A stretch of DNA of 7,609 nucleotides from an uncultured Eubacterium sp. Lineage in GTDB: Bacteria > Bacillota > Clostridia > Oscillospirales > Acutalibacteraceae. The stretch lies in NCBI GenBank assembly GCA_945980015.1, contig CAMFQI010000048.1, positions 1-7,609 of the forward strand. Direction: 5' to 3'. A program made the position numbers and the translations under genes. Positions 1 through 7,313 of the stretch are shown here, piece by piece. The notes under the pieces are model-generated. The model saw only the letters and a program-made list of their open reading frames with translations, ran no database searches and was not told where the DNA came from. Each line of letters starts with the position of its first letter. The first letter of the stretch is position 1.

Positions 1-45
1 ACACCTAAGCCTTCGTCGGCAGCGTCAGATGTGTATAAGAGACAG
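1..45 (+). other. Illumina Nextera i5-side adapter (synthetic, not genomic)
   Basis: Bases 1-4 (ACAC) match the end of the P5 oligo. Bases 5-12 (CTAAGCCT) match the Nextera i5 index usually called 508. Bases 13-26 (TCGTCGGCAGCGTC) are the Read 1 primer part. Bases 27-45 (AGATGTGTATAAGAGACAG) are the 19-bp Tn5 mosaic end. The order is exactly that of a tagmented library molecule, so genomic sequence starts at 46. A reading frame opening at 29 inside the mosaic end gives the false N-terminus MCIRDS. The identification rests on recall of the standard oligo sequences and is close to certain. Confidence 0.99.
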
Positions 46-46
46 C

Positions 47-253
47 AATAATGTCGATTCAACAGGTGCCGGCGACGCATTTTTAAGTGGATTTATGTAC
101 GGACTTTTTTATGAAAGACCTCTTAAGGAATGTGTGCTTTTCGGTAATATCACGGGCGGAAAGGCAGTAACAAAAGTTGGCGCACTTTCGGGCTATGTAA
201 ACGAAGCACAGCTACTTGAATACTTTGAAAAGTACATAGAATACATAAAATAA
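47..253 (+). CDS. PfkB-family carbohydrate kinase, C-terminal fragment (5' end cut by fragment boundary)
   Basis: This is the last 68 codons of a sugar or nucleoside kinase of the ribokinase/PfkB family, which transfers phosphate from ATP to a hydroxyl of a small cytoplasmic substrate. The fragment opens with NNVDSTGAGDAFLSGF, the PfkB signature 2. The Asp of GAGD (codon 74-76) is the expected catalytic base, and the GAGD loop forms the anion hole. The following helix and the segment with AVTKVGA match the usual C-terminal nucleotide-side helices of the family. The gene ends with TAA at 251-253 and runs into a strong terminator. Full members are about 300 residues, so roughly three quarters is missing to the left. 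The cut is the library fragment end and not a real truncation. The specificity-determining lid and N-terminal half are absent, so fructokinase, ribokinase, pseudouridine kinase or others cannot be told apart. The apparent start ATG at 29 is adapter and must not be used. Confidence 0.93.
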   Translation, partial: NNVDSTGAGDAFLSGFMYGLFYERPLKECVLFGNITGGKAVTKVGALSGYVNEAQLLEYFEKYIEYIK

Positions 254-266
254 TACAGTAAAATTG

Positions 267-299
267 AAGACGGAACGCACACAATCGGCGTTCCGTCTT
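267..299. terminator. Rho-independent terminator between convergent pfkB-like gene and ftsH, probably bidirectional
   Basis: A perfect 12-bp inverted repeat, AAGACGGAACGC at 267-278 and GCGTTCCGTCTT at 288-299, encloses a 9-nt loop. On the + strand the stem runs into five T residues (298-302), a good terminator for the kinase gene 14 nt after its stop. On the minus strand the hairpin starts 4 nt after the ftsH stop and is followed by TTCAATTTT, a weaker but plausible U-rich tail. It therefore probably ends both transcripts. It occupies most of the 50-bp gap between the two stop codons. Confidence 0.9.
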
Positions 300-303
300 T
301 TTA

Positions 304-2235
304 TTATTCGTTTTCTGTTTCGGTTTGCTCTTGAGCTAATTCCTCGGTTGAAGTCTCAACTGCATCAACTTCGAGAGCACCGTTTTTCATAAGATTTTCA
401 AATTCCTCACCGGAAATTTTTTCTTTCTTTATAAGTGTTTCGGCAACAAGCTCAAGCTTATCGTAATGCTCCTTAAGAATTGACATAGTCTTTGCGTATG
501 CCTCACGCATAATCTTTTCGACCTCGGAGTCGATACGAGCAGAGGTCTGCTCGGAATAATTATTTACGTGACCGTAATCCTTGCCGAGAAATACCTCACC
601 GTTTCCGCTATCGTATACAACAGGGCCCAAATCATCGCTCATACCGTATTTTACTACCATATCACGAACAATCTCGGTTGCTCTTTGAAGATCGTTAGAA
701 GCACCGGTTGAAATATCGTCAAGCGCAACGGCTTCGGCAACACGGCCGCCGAACATTGAAATAAGGTCATTGAGCATATCGTTGCGTGAATTATAATTTT
801 CCTCCTGCGGAGTATACCAGGTATAACCTCCTGCGCCAAGTCCTCTGGGAACAATGGAGATCTCACGTACAGGGTCGTGACCCTCAACATAATATGATGC
901 AACGGCGTGGCCTGCTTCGTGATAAGCGGTAAGCTTCTTTGCTTTTTCGGAATATTTATGCGATTTCTTTTCTGTACCAAGCTCAACTCTTGAGGTTGCA
1001 TCAACAATATCCTGATACGAAATCGCCTTTTTGTTTCTTCTTACGGCAAGTAAAGCCGCCTCGTTCATAAGGTTTTCAAGGTCAGCACCGGTAAAGCCGA
1101 TAGTATCCTTTGCAACCTCCTTCAAATCAACATCGGGACCGAGTGGCTTACCCTTTGCGTGTACCTTTAAGATATCCTCTCTGCCCTGCTTATCGGGACG
1201 GTTAACCGTAATCTGACGGTCAAATCTTCCCGGTCTAAGAAGTGCCGGGTCAAGAACATCGGGACGGTTTGTAGCGGCAATTACGATAACTCCCGAATTT
1301 GAGCCGAAGCCGTCCATCTCAACAAGAAGCTGATTAAGAGTTTGCTCTCTTTCGTCGTTTCCGCCGCCCATACCTGTGCCACGGTGACGACCCACTGCGT
1401 CAATCTCGTCAATAAACACAATACACGGGCTTTTCTTTTTTGCCTGTTCAAACAAATCACGAACACGTGAAGCACCGACGCCTACATACATTTCAACAAA
1501 ATCCGAGCCGGAAATACTCAAAAACGGAGCTCCCGCTTCACCGGCAACTGCCTTTGCAAGCAAGGTTTTACCTGTACCCGGAGGGCCTACAAGCAATACG
1601 CCCTTTGGTATTCTTGCACCGAGCTGTGTATATTTTTCACCGTTTTTAAGGAAATCAACAAGCTCTGCAAGTTCAGCCTTTTCCTCGTCACATCCTGCGA
1701 CATCCTCAAACTTTTTGTCCGAGTCCTCGCCCGACTGCGTTTTTGATTTTATTCTGCCGAAGCCGAGAGTTCTGTTCGTTTCGCTTCCGATTGAGCTGCT
1801 CATTCTACGCATCAGCCACACGAACATCACAATAATAATTAACGTAAAAATAAAGGTCGGCAGCATACTCATCCACCAAGAATTAGACGAGCCTTTTTTG
1901 TAGTTATAAACTATCTGATTATCGGGGTTAGCGTCGTTATAGTCGTTAACATAATCGCTTATATCGTCCAAAAAGTAGCTTACGCTCGGAACAGTATAAC
2001 GATTTACGGTATTTTCGCCGTCGCCGACAAGCTTATAGGTAAGATTGCCCGAGCTTAAATCAAGCTCATACTGAGTTACCTGATTATTCCTGAAAAGATT
2101 TACCACCTCGCTGTAGTTCTTGGCAGTCGTATTTTTGCTTTGAGCCGAAAACAAAAATATCGAGCCAATCAGAAGAAGCGGAATCAGGATATAAAAGATT
2201 GCCGATTTCCAATTTTGAGACATATTTTTTCTCAT
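304..2235 (-). CDS. ftsH: ATP-dependent zinc metalloprotease FtsH
   Basis: Membrane-anchored AAA+ protease that unfolds and degrades misfolded membrane proteins and selected cytosolic regulators as a hexamer. The 643 residues are full length for the family. Order: transmembrane helix about 11-30, an extracytoplasmic domain about 34-118, a second helix about 120-143, then the AAA+ module. This has Walker A GPPGTGKT (217-224), the pore loop FVEMYVGVG (246-254), Walker [10 protein letters not shown] (271-279) and the second region of homology with arginine fingers R334 and R337. The M41 peptidase domain has zinc motif HEAGH (439-443), with D515 in GASND as the likely third ligand. The C-terminus is an acidic Glu/Thr-rich tail. 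No key residue is missing. The start at 2235 is chosen because GGAGG lies 10 nt upstream; the Met at codon 5 is too far from it. The gene starts 5 nt after the tilS stop and its stop abuts the terminator, so it is the last gene of the operon. Confidence 0.99.
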   Translation of the reverse strand: MRKNMSQNWKSAIFYILIPLLLIGSIFLFSAQSKNTTAKNYSEVVNLFRNNQVTQYELDLSSGNLTYKLVGDGENTVNRYTVPSVSYFLDDISDYVNDYNDANPDNQIVYNYKKGSSNSWWMSMLPTFIFTLIIIVMFVWLMRRMSSSIGSETNRTLGFGRIKSKTQSGEDSDKKFEDVAGCDEEKAELAELVDFLKNGEKYTQLGARIPKGVLLVGPPGTGKTLLAKAVAGEAGAPFLSISGSDFVEMYVGVGASRVRDLFEQAKKKSPCIVFIDEIDAVGRHRGTGMGGGNDEREQTLNQLLVEMDGFGSNSGVIVIAATNRPDVLDPALLRPGRFDRQITVNRPDKQGREDILKVHAKGKPLGPDVDLKEVAKDTIGFTGADLENLMNEAALLAVRRNKKAISYQDIVDATSRVELGTEKKSHKYSEKAKKLTAYHEAGHAVASYYVEGHDPVREISIVPRGLGAGGYTWYTPQEENYNSRNDMLNDLISMFGGRVAEAVALDDISTGASNDLQRATEIVRDMVVKYGMSDDLGPVVYDSGNGEVFLGKDYGHVNNYSEQTSARIDSEVEKIMREAYAKTMSILKEHYDKLELVAETLIKKEKISGEEFENLMKNGALEVDAVETSTEELAQEQTETENE

Positions 2236-2240
2236 TAATA

Positions 2241-3551
2241 TTAGTCCTCCAAATGTATGTTGATAAGCACAACATTAATAGTTTCACTATCAATCCTTAC
2301 TCTTTCGTCAATACAGTAGCCGTACACACCGATTACGCCCTTATCGTCGCAAACAAGCGGTATACTGTCTCTGTCCTCAACGTTTATACGAAGCTCGTTA
2401 AATAATTTTTTCAAAGACTTCGTACAGTTTCGGTTTGCCGGGGAAATAGTATCTCCCTCTTCCCTGCACCGAATGGAAATATTACCACATATTTTATCAT
2501 AATCGCAGTAAAAATCAAATTCTTTACGCAATAATTCATACTTTATTAAAAATTCTTCACGGGAAATGACCTTTTTATTAACAGTCAATTCATCAAATGA
2601 AATTTTTTGCTCAAATACAGCGTATCTTAAACGCTTTTTGTCGGAAATTGCAAAGGTGTTCCCTTTTATTTGAAGCCTGCCGGGATTAAACGCAAGATTA
2701 TAAACGCCATTTAGATGAATTTCATCAAGCGAAATACCGTAAAGTTCAAAGTATTTTAGTATCGCTCTTTTGATTACAGACGGCGAATAGGTACGAAGCC
2801 TTGATAACGACAGACAATTATTCTTGAAGCAAGAGTCAAAGCAAGCATTTGCACTCTCATTAAGAAACATTTCATCCTCGCTCACGCTTTCGATAAGCCG
2901 TGAAACAGACTGTTCAAAGGATGGATTAAGCGTTTTGAAAAGCGGGATAATATTGTTGCGAATATTGTTTCGACTGTATTTACTATCCGCATTTGTACTG
3001 TCAATACAATATTCAATACCCTCATTTTTGCACGCACTGCGAATTTCCTCACCTGTTACACTCAAAAAGGGACGAATAATATTGTCTCTTACAGGCGGAA
3101 TACCGCATAGTCCTTTTATTGAGGTACCTCTTGAAAGCCTGAACAAAAGCGTTTCGGCATTGTCGGAAAGATTATGAGCAGTTGCGATTTTATCGGGATT
3201 GAACGAACGGAAAAAGTCGTATCGCATTTTTCTAGAGTACTCTTCAACGCTCATATTATTTTGCTTTGCGCCGTTTACTGCATCAATCGAAATACTCTTA
3301 AATTCGATATTACGCTCGTTGCAATAGCTTTCGACAAAGGCGGTGTCGGAAATTGATTCCTCGCCTCGAATACCGTGCTCGACATTTGCAACCAAAAGTC
3401 GCAAATTGTATTCCTGCTTCTTTTGACAAAGATAATAAAGAAGCGCCATTGAGTCTGCACCGCCGGAAACGCCGACAACGACAAAATCGCCGTTTGAAAG
3501 CATATTATATTTTTTTACAAGAGCGTCAGCCTTGGTTGTAATCTCTAACAT
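2241..3551 (-). CDS. tilS: tRNA(Ile)-lysidine synthetase TilS
   Basis: Cytoplasmic enzyme that uses ATP and lysine to convert the wobble C34 of the CAU anticodon of tRNA-Ile2 to lysidine, changing both its amino-acid identity and its codon from AUG to AUA. The 436 residues match the long Gram-positive form. The N-terminal PP-loop domain carries SGGADS (29-34), the [10 protein letters not shown] segment (57-66) and [10 protein letters not shown] (125-134). [12 protein letters not shown] (150-161) and the NNIRNNIIP element (195-203) follow. The C-terminal TilS domain (about 355-425) has [10 protein letters not shown] and [10 protein letters not shown]129 stands where many relatives have the first Asp of the DD pair; I believe Ser is common here in clostridial members. 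The gene overlaps dnaB by 26 nt. Its own ribosome binding site is weak (AGGT, 9 nt upstream), which fits coupling to dnaB translation. The second half is visibly AT-richer than neighbouring genes. Confidence 0.97.
   Translation of the reverse strand: MLEITTKADALVKKYNMLSNGDFVVVGVSGGADSMALLYYLCQKKQEYNLRLLVANVEHGIRGEESISDTAFVESYCNERNIEFKSISIDAVNGAKQNNMSVEEYSRKMRYDFFRSFNPDKIATAHNLSDNAETLLFRLSRGTSIKGLCGIPPVRDNIIRPFLSVTGEEIRSACKNEGIEYCIDSTNADSKYSRNNIRNNIIPLFKTLNPSFEQSVSRLIESVSEDEMFLNESANACFDSCFKNNCLSLSRLRTYSPSVIKRAILKYFELYGISLDEIHLNGVYNLAFNPGRLQIKGNTFAISDKKRLRYAVFEQKISFDELTVNKKVISREEFLIKYELLRKEFDFYCDYDKICGNISIRCREEGDTISPANRNCTKSLKKLFNELRINVEDRDSIPLVCDDKGVIGVYGYCIDERVRIDSETINVVLINIHLED
2246..2250 (-). 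promoter_or_regulatory. ftsH ribosome binding site inside the tilS 3' end
   Basis: GGAGG on the minus strand, 10 nt before the ftsH ATG. It overlaps the Glu-Asp codons that end tilS, so ribosomes finishing tilS pass over the ftsH initiation region. This supports the start at 2235 and suggests coupled translation. Confidence 0.8.
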
Positions 3552-4893
3552 TTTCTATTGACCTAAATCTCGTGAACTCCTTGTCAAAGGTGAGCTGAAT
3601 TGTTCCTACGCCGCCGTGACGGTTTTTTGCAACTATAAGCTCGGTAAGGTTTTCATCAACCTCGTCCCGTTCCTCCTCGCTAAGCTCATTACGATAATAA
3701 TCGGGACGATATAAAAACATAACAATATCTGCGTCCTGCTCAATAGAGCCGGATTCACGCAGGTCGGAAAGCTGAGGCGTATGAGTTTTTCCTCTGCCCT
3801 CTGTACCACGGGAAAGCTGAGCGCAGCAGATAACCGGGATGTTCAAATCCTTTGCCATCATTTTGAGGTTTCGTGTTATTTCGCTAACCTCCTGTACTCT
3901 GTTTTCCTTATGTACAGCCGACTGAATAAGTCCCAAATAGTCGATTATAATACAGTCAACGCCTTTTAGTCTACGGACAATCGACTTTATTTCGGGTACG
4001 GTTATAGCGGCAGTATCGTCTAGATAAAGCTCAACATTATGAAACGACGAAAGTGCGTTTCCGAGCCTTATCCACTCGTCATCGTTGAGCTCGCCTGTTC
4101 TGAATTTCTGCGATTCGATACCGGCCTGAGAGGCAAGCAATCTTTCTGCAAGCTGCTCCTTCGTCATTTCAAGTGAAAAGAAGATACATCTTTTTCCTGC
4201 GCCCATAGTAATATTCTGTGCAAGATTGAGCGCAAACGAGGTTTTACCCATAGCAGGACGTGCGCCGATCAAAACGAAGTCGGATTTATTCAGACCCGTT
4301 ATATACTTGTCAAGAAGACCGAAGCCTGTCGGAATACCTAAATAATCCTTTTTATTCTCGCCTGTTCTGTTTTTAAGCTCGGGGAAAACGGAGCCCATAA
4401 TGACATCGCTGATTTTTTGAGGGCCTTTTCCTGTTTTGCCCTGACGGATGTCATATATTCTTTGCTCTGCGCTGTCTAAAATCGAATTAGCCGAGCCTGC
4501 TCCTGCGGTTGCGTCTTCAATTATGCTTTGAGACACCTGAATAAGATTTCTCAAATAATACTGCTCCTGTACGATTTTGCAGTATTTTTCGATATTTGCC
4601 GTGGACGGAACAACATTTGCCAGCTGTAAAAGATATTCCTTACCGCCCGCCATATCGTACTTGCCGTCCTTTGTGAGTGCGTCGGCAATAATAACAGGGT
4701 CTATAGCACCGCCGTTATTCATAAACTGATAATCCATTGCGGTGTAAATTGCCTTATGCTGCGGCAGATAAAAATAATCGGCTCTCAAATAAATATTAGC
4801 GTCCGCCATACATTTATTATCAAGCAAGATACTGCCCAATACACTCTGCTCGGCTTCTAAATTATAAGGTAATGTAACATTAAGCTCTGCCAT
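3526..4893 (-). CDS. dnaB: Replicative DNA helicase DnaB (DnaC in Bacillus naming)
   Basis: Hexameric helicase that moves 5' to 3' on the lagging-strand template, opens the replication fork and recruits primase. At 455 residues it is full length. The N-terminal helical domain begins with PYNLEAEQSVLGSILL (9-24), the usual DnaB opening, followed by the linker and a RecA-like domain. Walker A is GARPAMGKTS (210-219), LEMTKEQLAERLL (241-253) is the conserved helix after it, Walker B is CIIIDYLGLI (314-323), and LSDLRESGSIEQDAD (375-389) and KNRHGGVGTI (423-432) complete the fold. The latter carries the presumed arginine-finger/sensor residues. No intein or insertion is present. The start at 4893 has AAAAGGA 7 nt upstream. 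The gene lies 22 nt after rplI, a pairing seen widely in Firmicutes, and overlaps tilS at its 3' end by 26 nt. Confidence 0.99.
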   Translation of the reverse strand: MAELNVTLPYNLEAEQSVLGSILLDNKCMADANIYLRADYFYLPQHKAIYTAMDYQFMNNGGAIDPVIIADALTKDGKYDMAGGKEYLLQLANVVPSTANIEKYCKIVQEQYYLRNLIQVSQSIIEDATAGAGSANSILDSAEQRIYDIRQGKTGKGPQKISDVIMGSVFPELKNRTGENKKDYLGIPTGFGLLDKYITGLNKSDFVLIGARPAMGKTSFALNLAQNITMGAGKRCIFFSLEMTKEQLAERLLASQAGIESQKFRTGELNDDEWIRLGNALSSFHNVELYLDDTAAITVPEIKSIVRRLKGVDCIIIDYLGLIQSAVHKENRVQEVSEITRNLKMMAKDLNIPVICCAQLSRGTEGRGKTHTPQLSDLRESGSIEQDADIVMFLYRPDYYRNELSEEERDEVDENLTELIVAKNRHGGVGTIQLTFDKEFTRFRSIENVRDYNQG

Positions 4894-4900
4894 TTTTTTA

Positions 4901-4907
4901 TCCTTTT
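4901..4907 (-). promoter_or_regulatory. dnaB ribosome binding site
   Basis: AAAAGGA on the minus strand, 7 nt before the dnaB ATG and within the 22-nt rplI-dnaB gap. It fixes the dnaB start at 4893. There is no room here for a separate promoter or terminator. Confidence 0.75.
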
Positions 4908-4915
4908 ATGATTAA

Positions 4916-5359
4916 TTAAGCCTCGGTAACCTGTACGCTGACAGTTGCAACAATTCCCTGATAAACCTTTACCTCTGCTTTTACTGTTCCGAAAGCCTTA
5001 ATATCGGACATATCAATCTTTCTCTTGTCGATATCAATATTAAGCTCTTCCTTAATTTTTGAAGCAACGTCCTTTGAGGTAATGGAGCCGAAAAGCTTTC
5101 CGTTAGCTCCTGCCTTTGCCTTAAAGGAAAATGTTTTGCCGTCAATGACAGCCTTAACCTCTTCGGCAGCCTTTATTTCCTCTGCTTTATGGAACTTCTT
5201 TGCCTGCTCCTTGTTGTTAAAATCATTCATTGCGCTTGCATTTGCTTCTACTGCAAGTCCCTTTGGGAAAAGAAAATTTCTTGCATAGCCGTCGCTTGTG
5301 TTTACAAGCTCGCCCTTTTTTCCGAGCGACTTTACATCCGCTTTTAATATAACCTTCAT
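4916..5359 (-). CDS. rplI: 50S ribosomal protein L9
   Basis: Large-subunit protein that binds 23S rRNA near the base of the L1 stalk and helps keep the reading frame. The 147 residues match the family (about 148). The N-terminal rRNA-binding domain (1-52) opens with [17 protein letters not shown] and carries the L9 signature around [15 protein letters not shown] (22-36); one usually aliphatic signature position is Thr21. A long charged helix (about 41-74) connects to the C-terminal domain (75-147), which has the GKLFGSIT segment (87-94). An ATG at 5380 in the same frame would add seven residues (MNLGGYT). It is rejected because AGGAGG sits 7 nt before the ATG at 5359 and family members start at MKVIL. 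The gene lies 22 nt from both the rnj stop and the dnaB start, inside the operon. Confidence 0.98.
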   Translation of the reverse strand: MKVILKADVKSLGKKGELVNTSDGYARNFLFPKGLAVEANASAMNDFNNKEQAKKFHKAEEIKAAEEVKAVIDGKTFSFKAKAGANGKLFGSITSKDVASKIKEELNIDIDKRKIDMSDIKAFGTVKAEVKVYQGIVATVSVQVTEA

Positions 5360-5366
5360 TGTATAT

Positions 5367-5372
5367 CCTCCT
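5367..5372 (-). promoter_or_regulatory. rplI ribosome binding site (decides the start)
   Basis: A perfect AGGAGG on the minus strand, 7 nt from the ATG at 5359. It lies downstream of the alternative in-frame ATG at 5380, so it selects the shorter, family-conforming L9. It is the strongest Shine-Dalgarno sequence in the window, as expected for a ribosomal protein. Confidence 0.88.
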
Positions 5373-5381
5373 AAATTCAAA

Positions 5382-7157
5382 CTATATTTCCATAAAAATC
5401 GGTAAAATCATCGGTGAGCGTTTCGTTTTTTCATACATCATTTTTGAAAGCTCATCACGAATTTTTGTTTTTACGCTGTTCCAATCGTGGTATCTGCTGT
5501 CGTACTGCTCGTCAATAACACGGCACGCAAGGTCACGAGCCATATTCATAAGCTCCTCGTTATCCTTAACATAAACGAAACCTCTCGATACAATATCGGG
5601 ACCCGAAACAACGTAGCCGTCGTGGGCGTCTATGGTTGCAACAACAATGATAATACCATCCTGTGAAAGACGCTTTCTGTCGTTAAGAACAATATTTCCG
5701 ACATCGCCTACGCCCAAACCGTCAACATAAATGTCGCCTGACGGAACGGTTCCGACTTTCTTAATATAATCCTCGGTAAGCTCAACTGTTTCTCCGATAT
5801 CGCCTATATAAATATTATCTCTCGGAATACCCATTGCAGTTGCAAGCATTGCGTGCTTTGCAAGGTGCTTTTGCTCACCGTGAACAGGAATAAAGTACTT
5901 CGGCTTAACAAGTCCCATCATCAGCTTCAAGTCCTCCTGACAGCCGTGACCGGAGGCGTGTACCTCGTACATTTTTTCGTATATTACCTCGACGCCTCGC
6001 TTCATAAGAGCGTTTACTACATTTCCTACCATTTTTTCGTTGCCCGGAATAGGCGTTGCGGAAATGATAACATAGTCGTTTGGTGTAAGCGATACCTTTC
6101 TGTGGTCGCCGAAAGCAATCTTAGTCAGCGCCGACATAGGCTCGCCCTGTGAGCCTGTTGTTATAATTACGAGCTTATCGTCGGTATAATTATTAATTGT
6201 GTCGATAGGCACAAGTATATTCTTCGGAACGTTGAGATAGCCAAGCTCCTCGCCTACCTTAACAAGATTTTCAAGGCTTCTGCCGATAACGGCTACCTTT
6301 CTGCCTCTTGCCTGAGCTACATCTATAATCTGCTGTACTCTGTGAATATTTGAAGCAAAGGTTGCAACGATAATTCTTCTGCCCTTTGCTTTTCTGAAAA
6401 GAAGCTCAAAGCTTTCGCCGACATTCTTTTCGCTCATTGTGTAGCCCGGTCTTTCCGCATTTGTCGAGTCGGAAAGCAGAGCCAAAACGCCCTTTTTTCC
6501 ATACTCTGCAAAGCGAGGAAGGTCAATCATATCTCCGTCAACAGGGGTTGTATCAATCTTAAAGTCGCCCGTTTGAATAATAATTCCGGCAGGACAGCGA
6601 ATAGCAAGACCCACTGCGTCGGGGATTGAATGATTAACGTGTATAAGCTCGATATTAAACGAGCCGAGCGTTATATTATCCCTAGGTTTAATCTCAACGA
6701 GCTTAACCCTGCCGAGAAGTCCGTGTTCCTCAAGCTTGCCTTTAATAAGACCGATTGTGAGTTTTGTTGCGTAAACAGGGATATTAACCTGCTTCAAAAG
6801 ATATGCAAGTCCGCCGATATGGTCCTCGTGACCGTGAGTAATGATTATACCTCTTATTCTGCTTTGACAGTTTATAATATGGGTAAAATCGGGAATTACA
6901 AGGTCAACACCCGGAAGCTCTGCGGTTGGAAACGCAAGTCCGCAGTCCACGATAAACATATCGCTTTTATACTCATAAAGAGTCATATTCTTTCCGATTT
7001 CGTTCATTCCGCCCAGAAAAGAAATTCGTACCTTTTCTTTCTCCACTGGAGGAAGAGGCGCAGATTTCTTCGGTGCCTTTTTGCGGGCGTAGTAACGACG
7101 ATAGGAATTCCGTTTTCCATCGGCGGTTTTCTGAGGCACCTTATTTGTATTTGCCAT
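5382..7157 (-). CDS. rnj: Ribonuclease J (metallo-beta-lactamase/beta-CASP endo- and 5'-exonuclease)
   Basis: Zinc-dependent nuclease that shortens RNA from the 5' end and also cuts internally. It is the main mRNA decay and rRNA/tRNA maturation enzyme in many Firmicutes. Metal ligands are visible in HGHEDHIGG (H108, H110, D112, H113), H176 in NHSIPD, D198 in TGDFK and H426 in PVHGE. The beta-CASP part carries [11 protein letters not shown] (228-238), [13 protein letters not shown] (265-277), TTGSQGEP (333-340) and HASGHG (400-405). The C-terminal domain ends with [15 protein letters not shown], the usual RNase J ending, so at 591 residues the protein is complete. Residues 1-about 40 form a Lys/Arg- and Pro-rich extension absent from the B. 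subtilis J1 form (whose FLGG-like strand starts near residue 13). The start at 7157 has AAAGGAG 11 nt upstream. It is the first gene of the operon, directly behind a good promoter. J1 or J2 type cannot be assigned. Confidence 0.97.
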   Translation of the reverse strand: MANTNKVPQKTADGKRNSYRRYYARKKAPKKSAPLPPVEKEKVRISFLGGMNEIGKNMTLYEYKSDMFIVDCGLAFPTAELPGVDLVIPDFTHIINCQSRIRGIIITHGHEDHIGGLAYLLKQVNIPVYATKLTIGLIKGKLEEHGLLGRVKLVEIKPRDNITLGSFNIELIHVNHSIPDAVGLAIRCPAGIIIQTGDFKIDTTPVDGDMIDLPRFAEYGKKGVLALLSDSTNAERPGYTMSEKNVGESFELLFRKAKGRRIIVATFASNIHRVQQIIDVAQARGRKVAVIGRSLENLVKVGEELGYLNVPKNILVPIDTINNYTDDKLVIITTGSQGEPMSALTKIAFGDHRKVSLTPNDYVIISATPIPGNEKMVGNVVNALMKRGVEVIYEKMYEVHASGHGCQEDLKLMMGLVKPKYFIPVHGEQKHLAKHAMLATAMGIPRDNIYIGDIGETVELTEDYIKKVGTVPSGDIYVDGLGVGDVGNIVLNDRKRLSQDGIIIVVATIDAHDGYVVSGPDIVSRGFVYVKDNEELMNMARDLACRVIDEQYDSRYHDWNSVKTKIRDELSKMMYEKTKRSPMILPIFMEI

Positions 7158-7168
7158 TAAATAAAAAT

Positions 7169-7175
7169 CTCCTTT
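7169..7175 (-). promoter_or_regulatory. rnj ribosome binding site
   Basis: AAAGGAG on the minus strand, 11 nt before the ATG at 7157. The spacing is slightly long. No other in-frame ATG lies between it and 7157, so it supports the long form of RNase J with its basic N-terminal extension. Confidence 0.75.
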
Positions 7176-7213
7176 ACATACAATTATTTTTCCGTACAGA
7201 CATAGATATTATT

Positions 7214-7242
7214 ATTTTAATTTATTGGGGCTAATATGTCAA
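7214..7242 (-). promoter_or_regulatory. Sigma-A-type promoter of the rnj-rplI-dnaB-tilS-ftsH operon
   Basis: On the minus strand a perfect TTGACA (-35, at 7237-7242) is followed by a 17-bp spacer and TAAAAT (-10, at 7214-7219), five of six matches to TATAAT. Transcription would begin near 7207, giving a leader of about 50 nt before the rnj ATG with the ribosome binding site inside it. It is the best promoter match I see in the window, and no comparable gap exists further down the operon. Prediction from sequence only. Confidence 0.82.
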
Positions 7243-7245
7243 GGA

Positions 7246-7261
7246 ATAAAATATATTTTAT
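7246..7261. promoter_or_regulatory. A/T-rich 16-bp palindrome just upstream of the rnj -35 box, possible UP element or operator
   Basis: ATAAAATATATTTTAT is a perfect palindrome ending 3 bp from the rnj -35 hexamer. On the minus strand it contains AAATATATTTT (7258 down to 7248), which fits the UP-element pattern AAAWWTWTTTT. It would lie at about -51 to -41, in the zone contacted by RNA polymerase alpha C-terminal domains. It could instead be a repressor site or chance in an AT-rich spacer. Confidence 0.45.
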
Positions 7262-7269
7262 CCTGCATA

Positions 7270-7298
7270 TTGATTATTGACAGAAAGAATGATAAAAT
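7270..7298 (+). promoter_or_regulatory. Candidate promoter of rnhA
   Basis: TTGATT (7270-7275), a 17-bp spacer and TAAAAT (7293-7298) form a fair sigma-A-type promoter toward rnhA. A perfect TTGACA (7277-7282) lies within the spacer, but its best -10 partner is TATACC (7298-7303) at a short 15-bp spacing. Either choice puts the transcript start within about 10 nt of the rnhA ATG, leaving little or no ribosome binding site in the mRNA. A weaker upstream option is TTGGGG (7225-7230) with TAAAAT (7247-7252) at 16 bp. Confidence 0.4.
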
Positions 7299-7313
7299 AT
7301 ACCAGGTGATTTA

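Noticed and set aside
654..1007. A 117-codon minus-strand frame inside ftsH
   Set aside because: Out-of-frame overlap with the conserved FtsH protease domain, no motif and no independent ribosome binding site.
2824..3177. A 117-codon + strand frame opposite tilS
   Set aside because: Antisense to the conserved TilS frame, with a low-complexity Leu/Ser-rich product and no supporting start signal.
5378..5380. Upstream ATG as the rplI start
   Set aside because: It would add MNLGGYT, but the perfect AGGAGG lies between it and the ATG at 5359, and L9 proteins begin at MKVIL.
6630..7160. A 176-codon + strand open frame antisense to rnj
   Set aside because: It lies entirely opposite a well-supported RNase J, has no recognisable motif, and its composition is what the complement of a conserved gene gives. 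Treated as a shadow frame.
7163..7191. Hairpin in the rnj leader hiding the ribosome binding site (AAAAAT pairing with ATTTTT)
   Set aside because: Only six A-U pairs around a 17-nt loop, too weak to propose a regulatory RNA; no riboswitch-like conserved core is visible.
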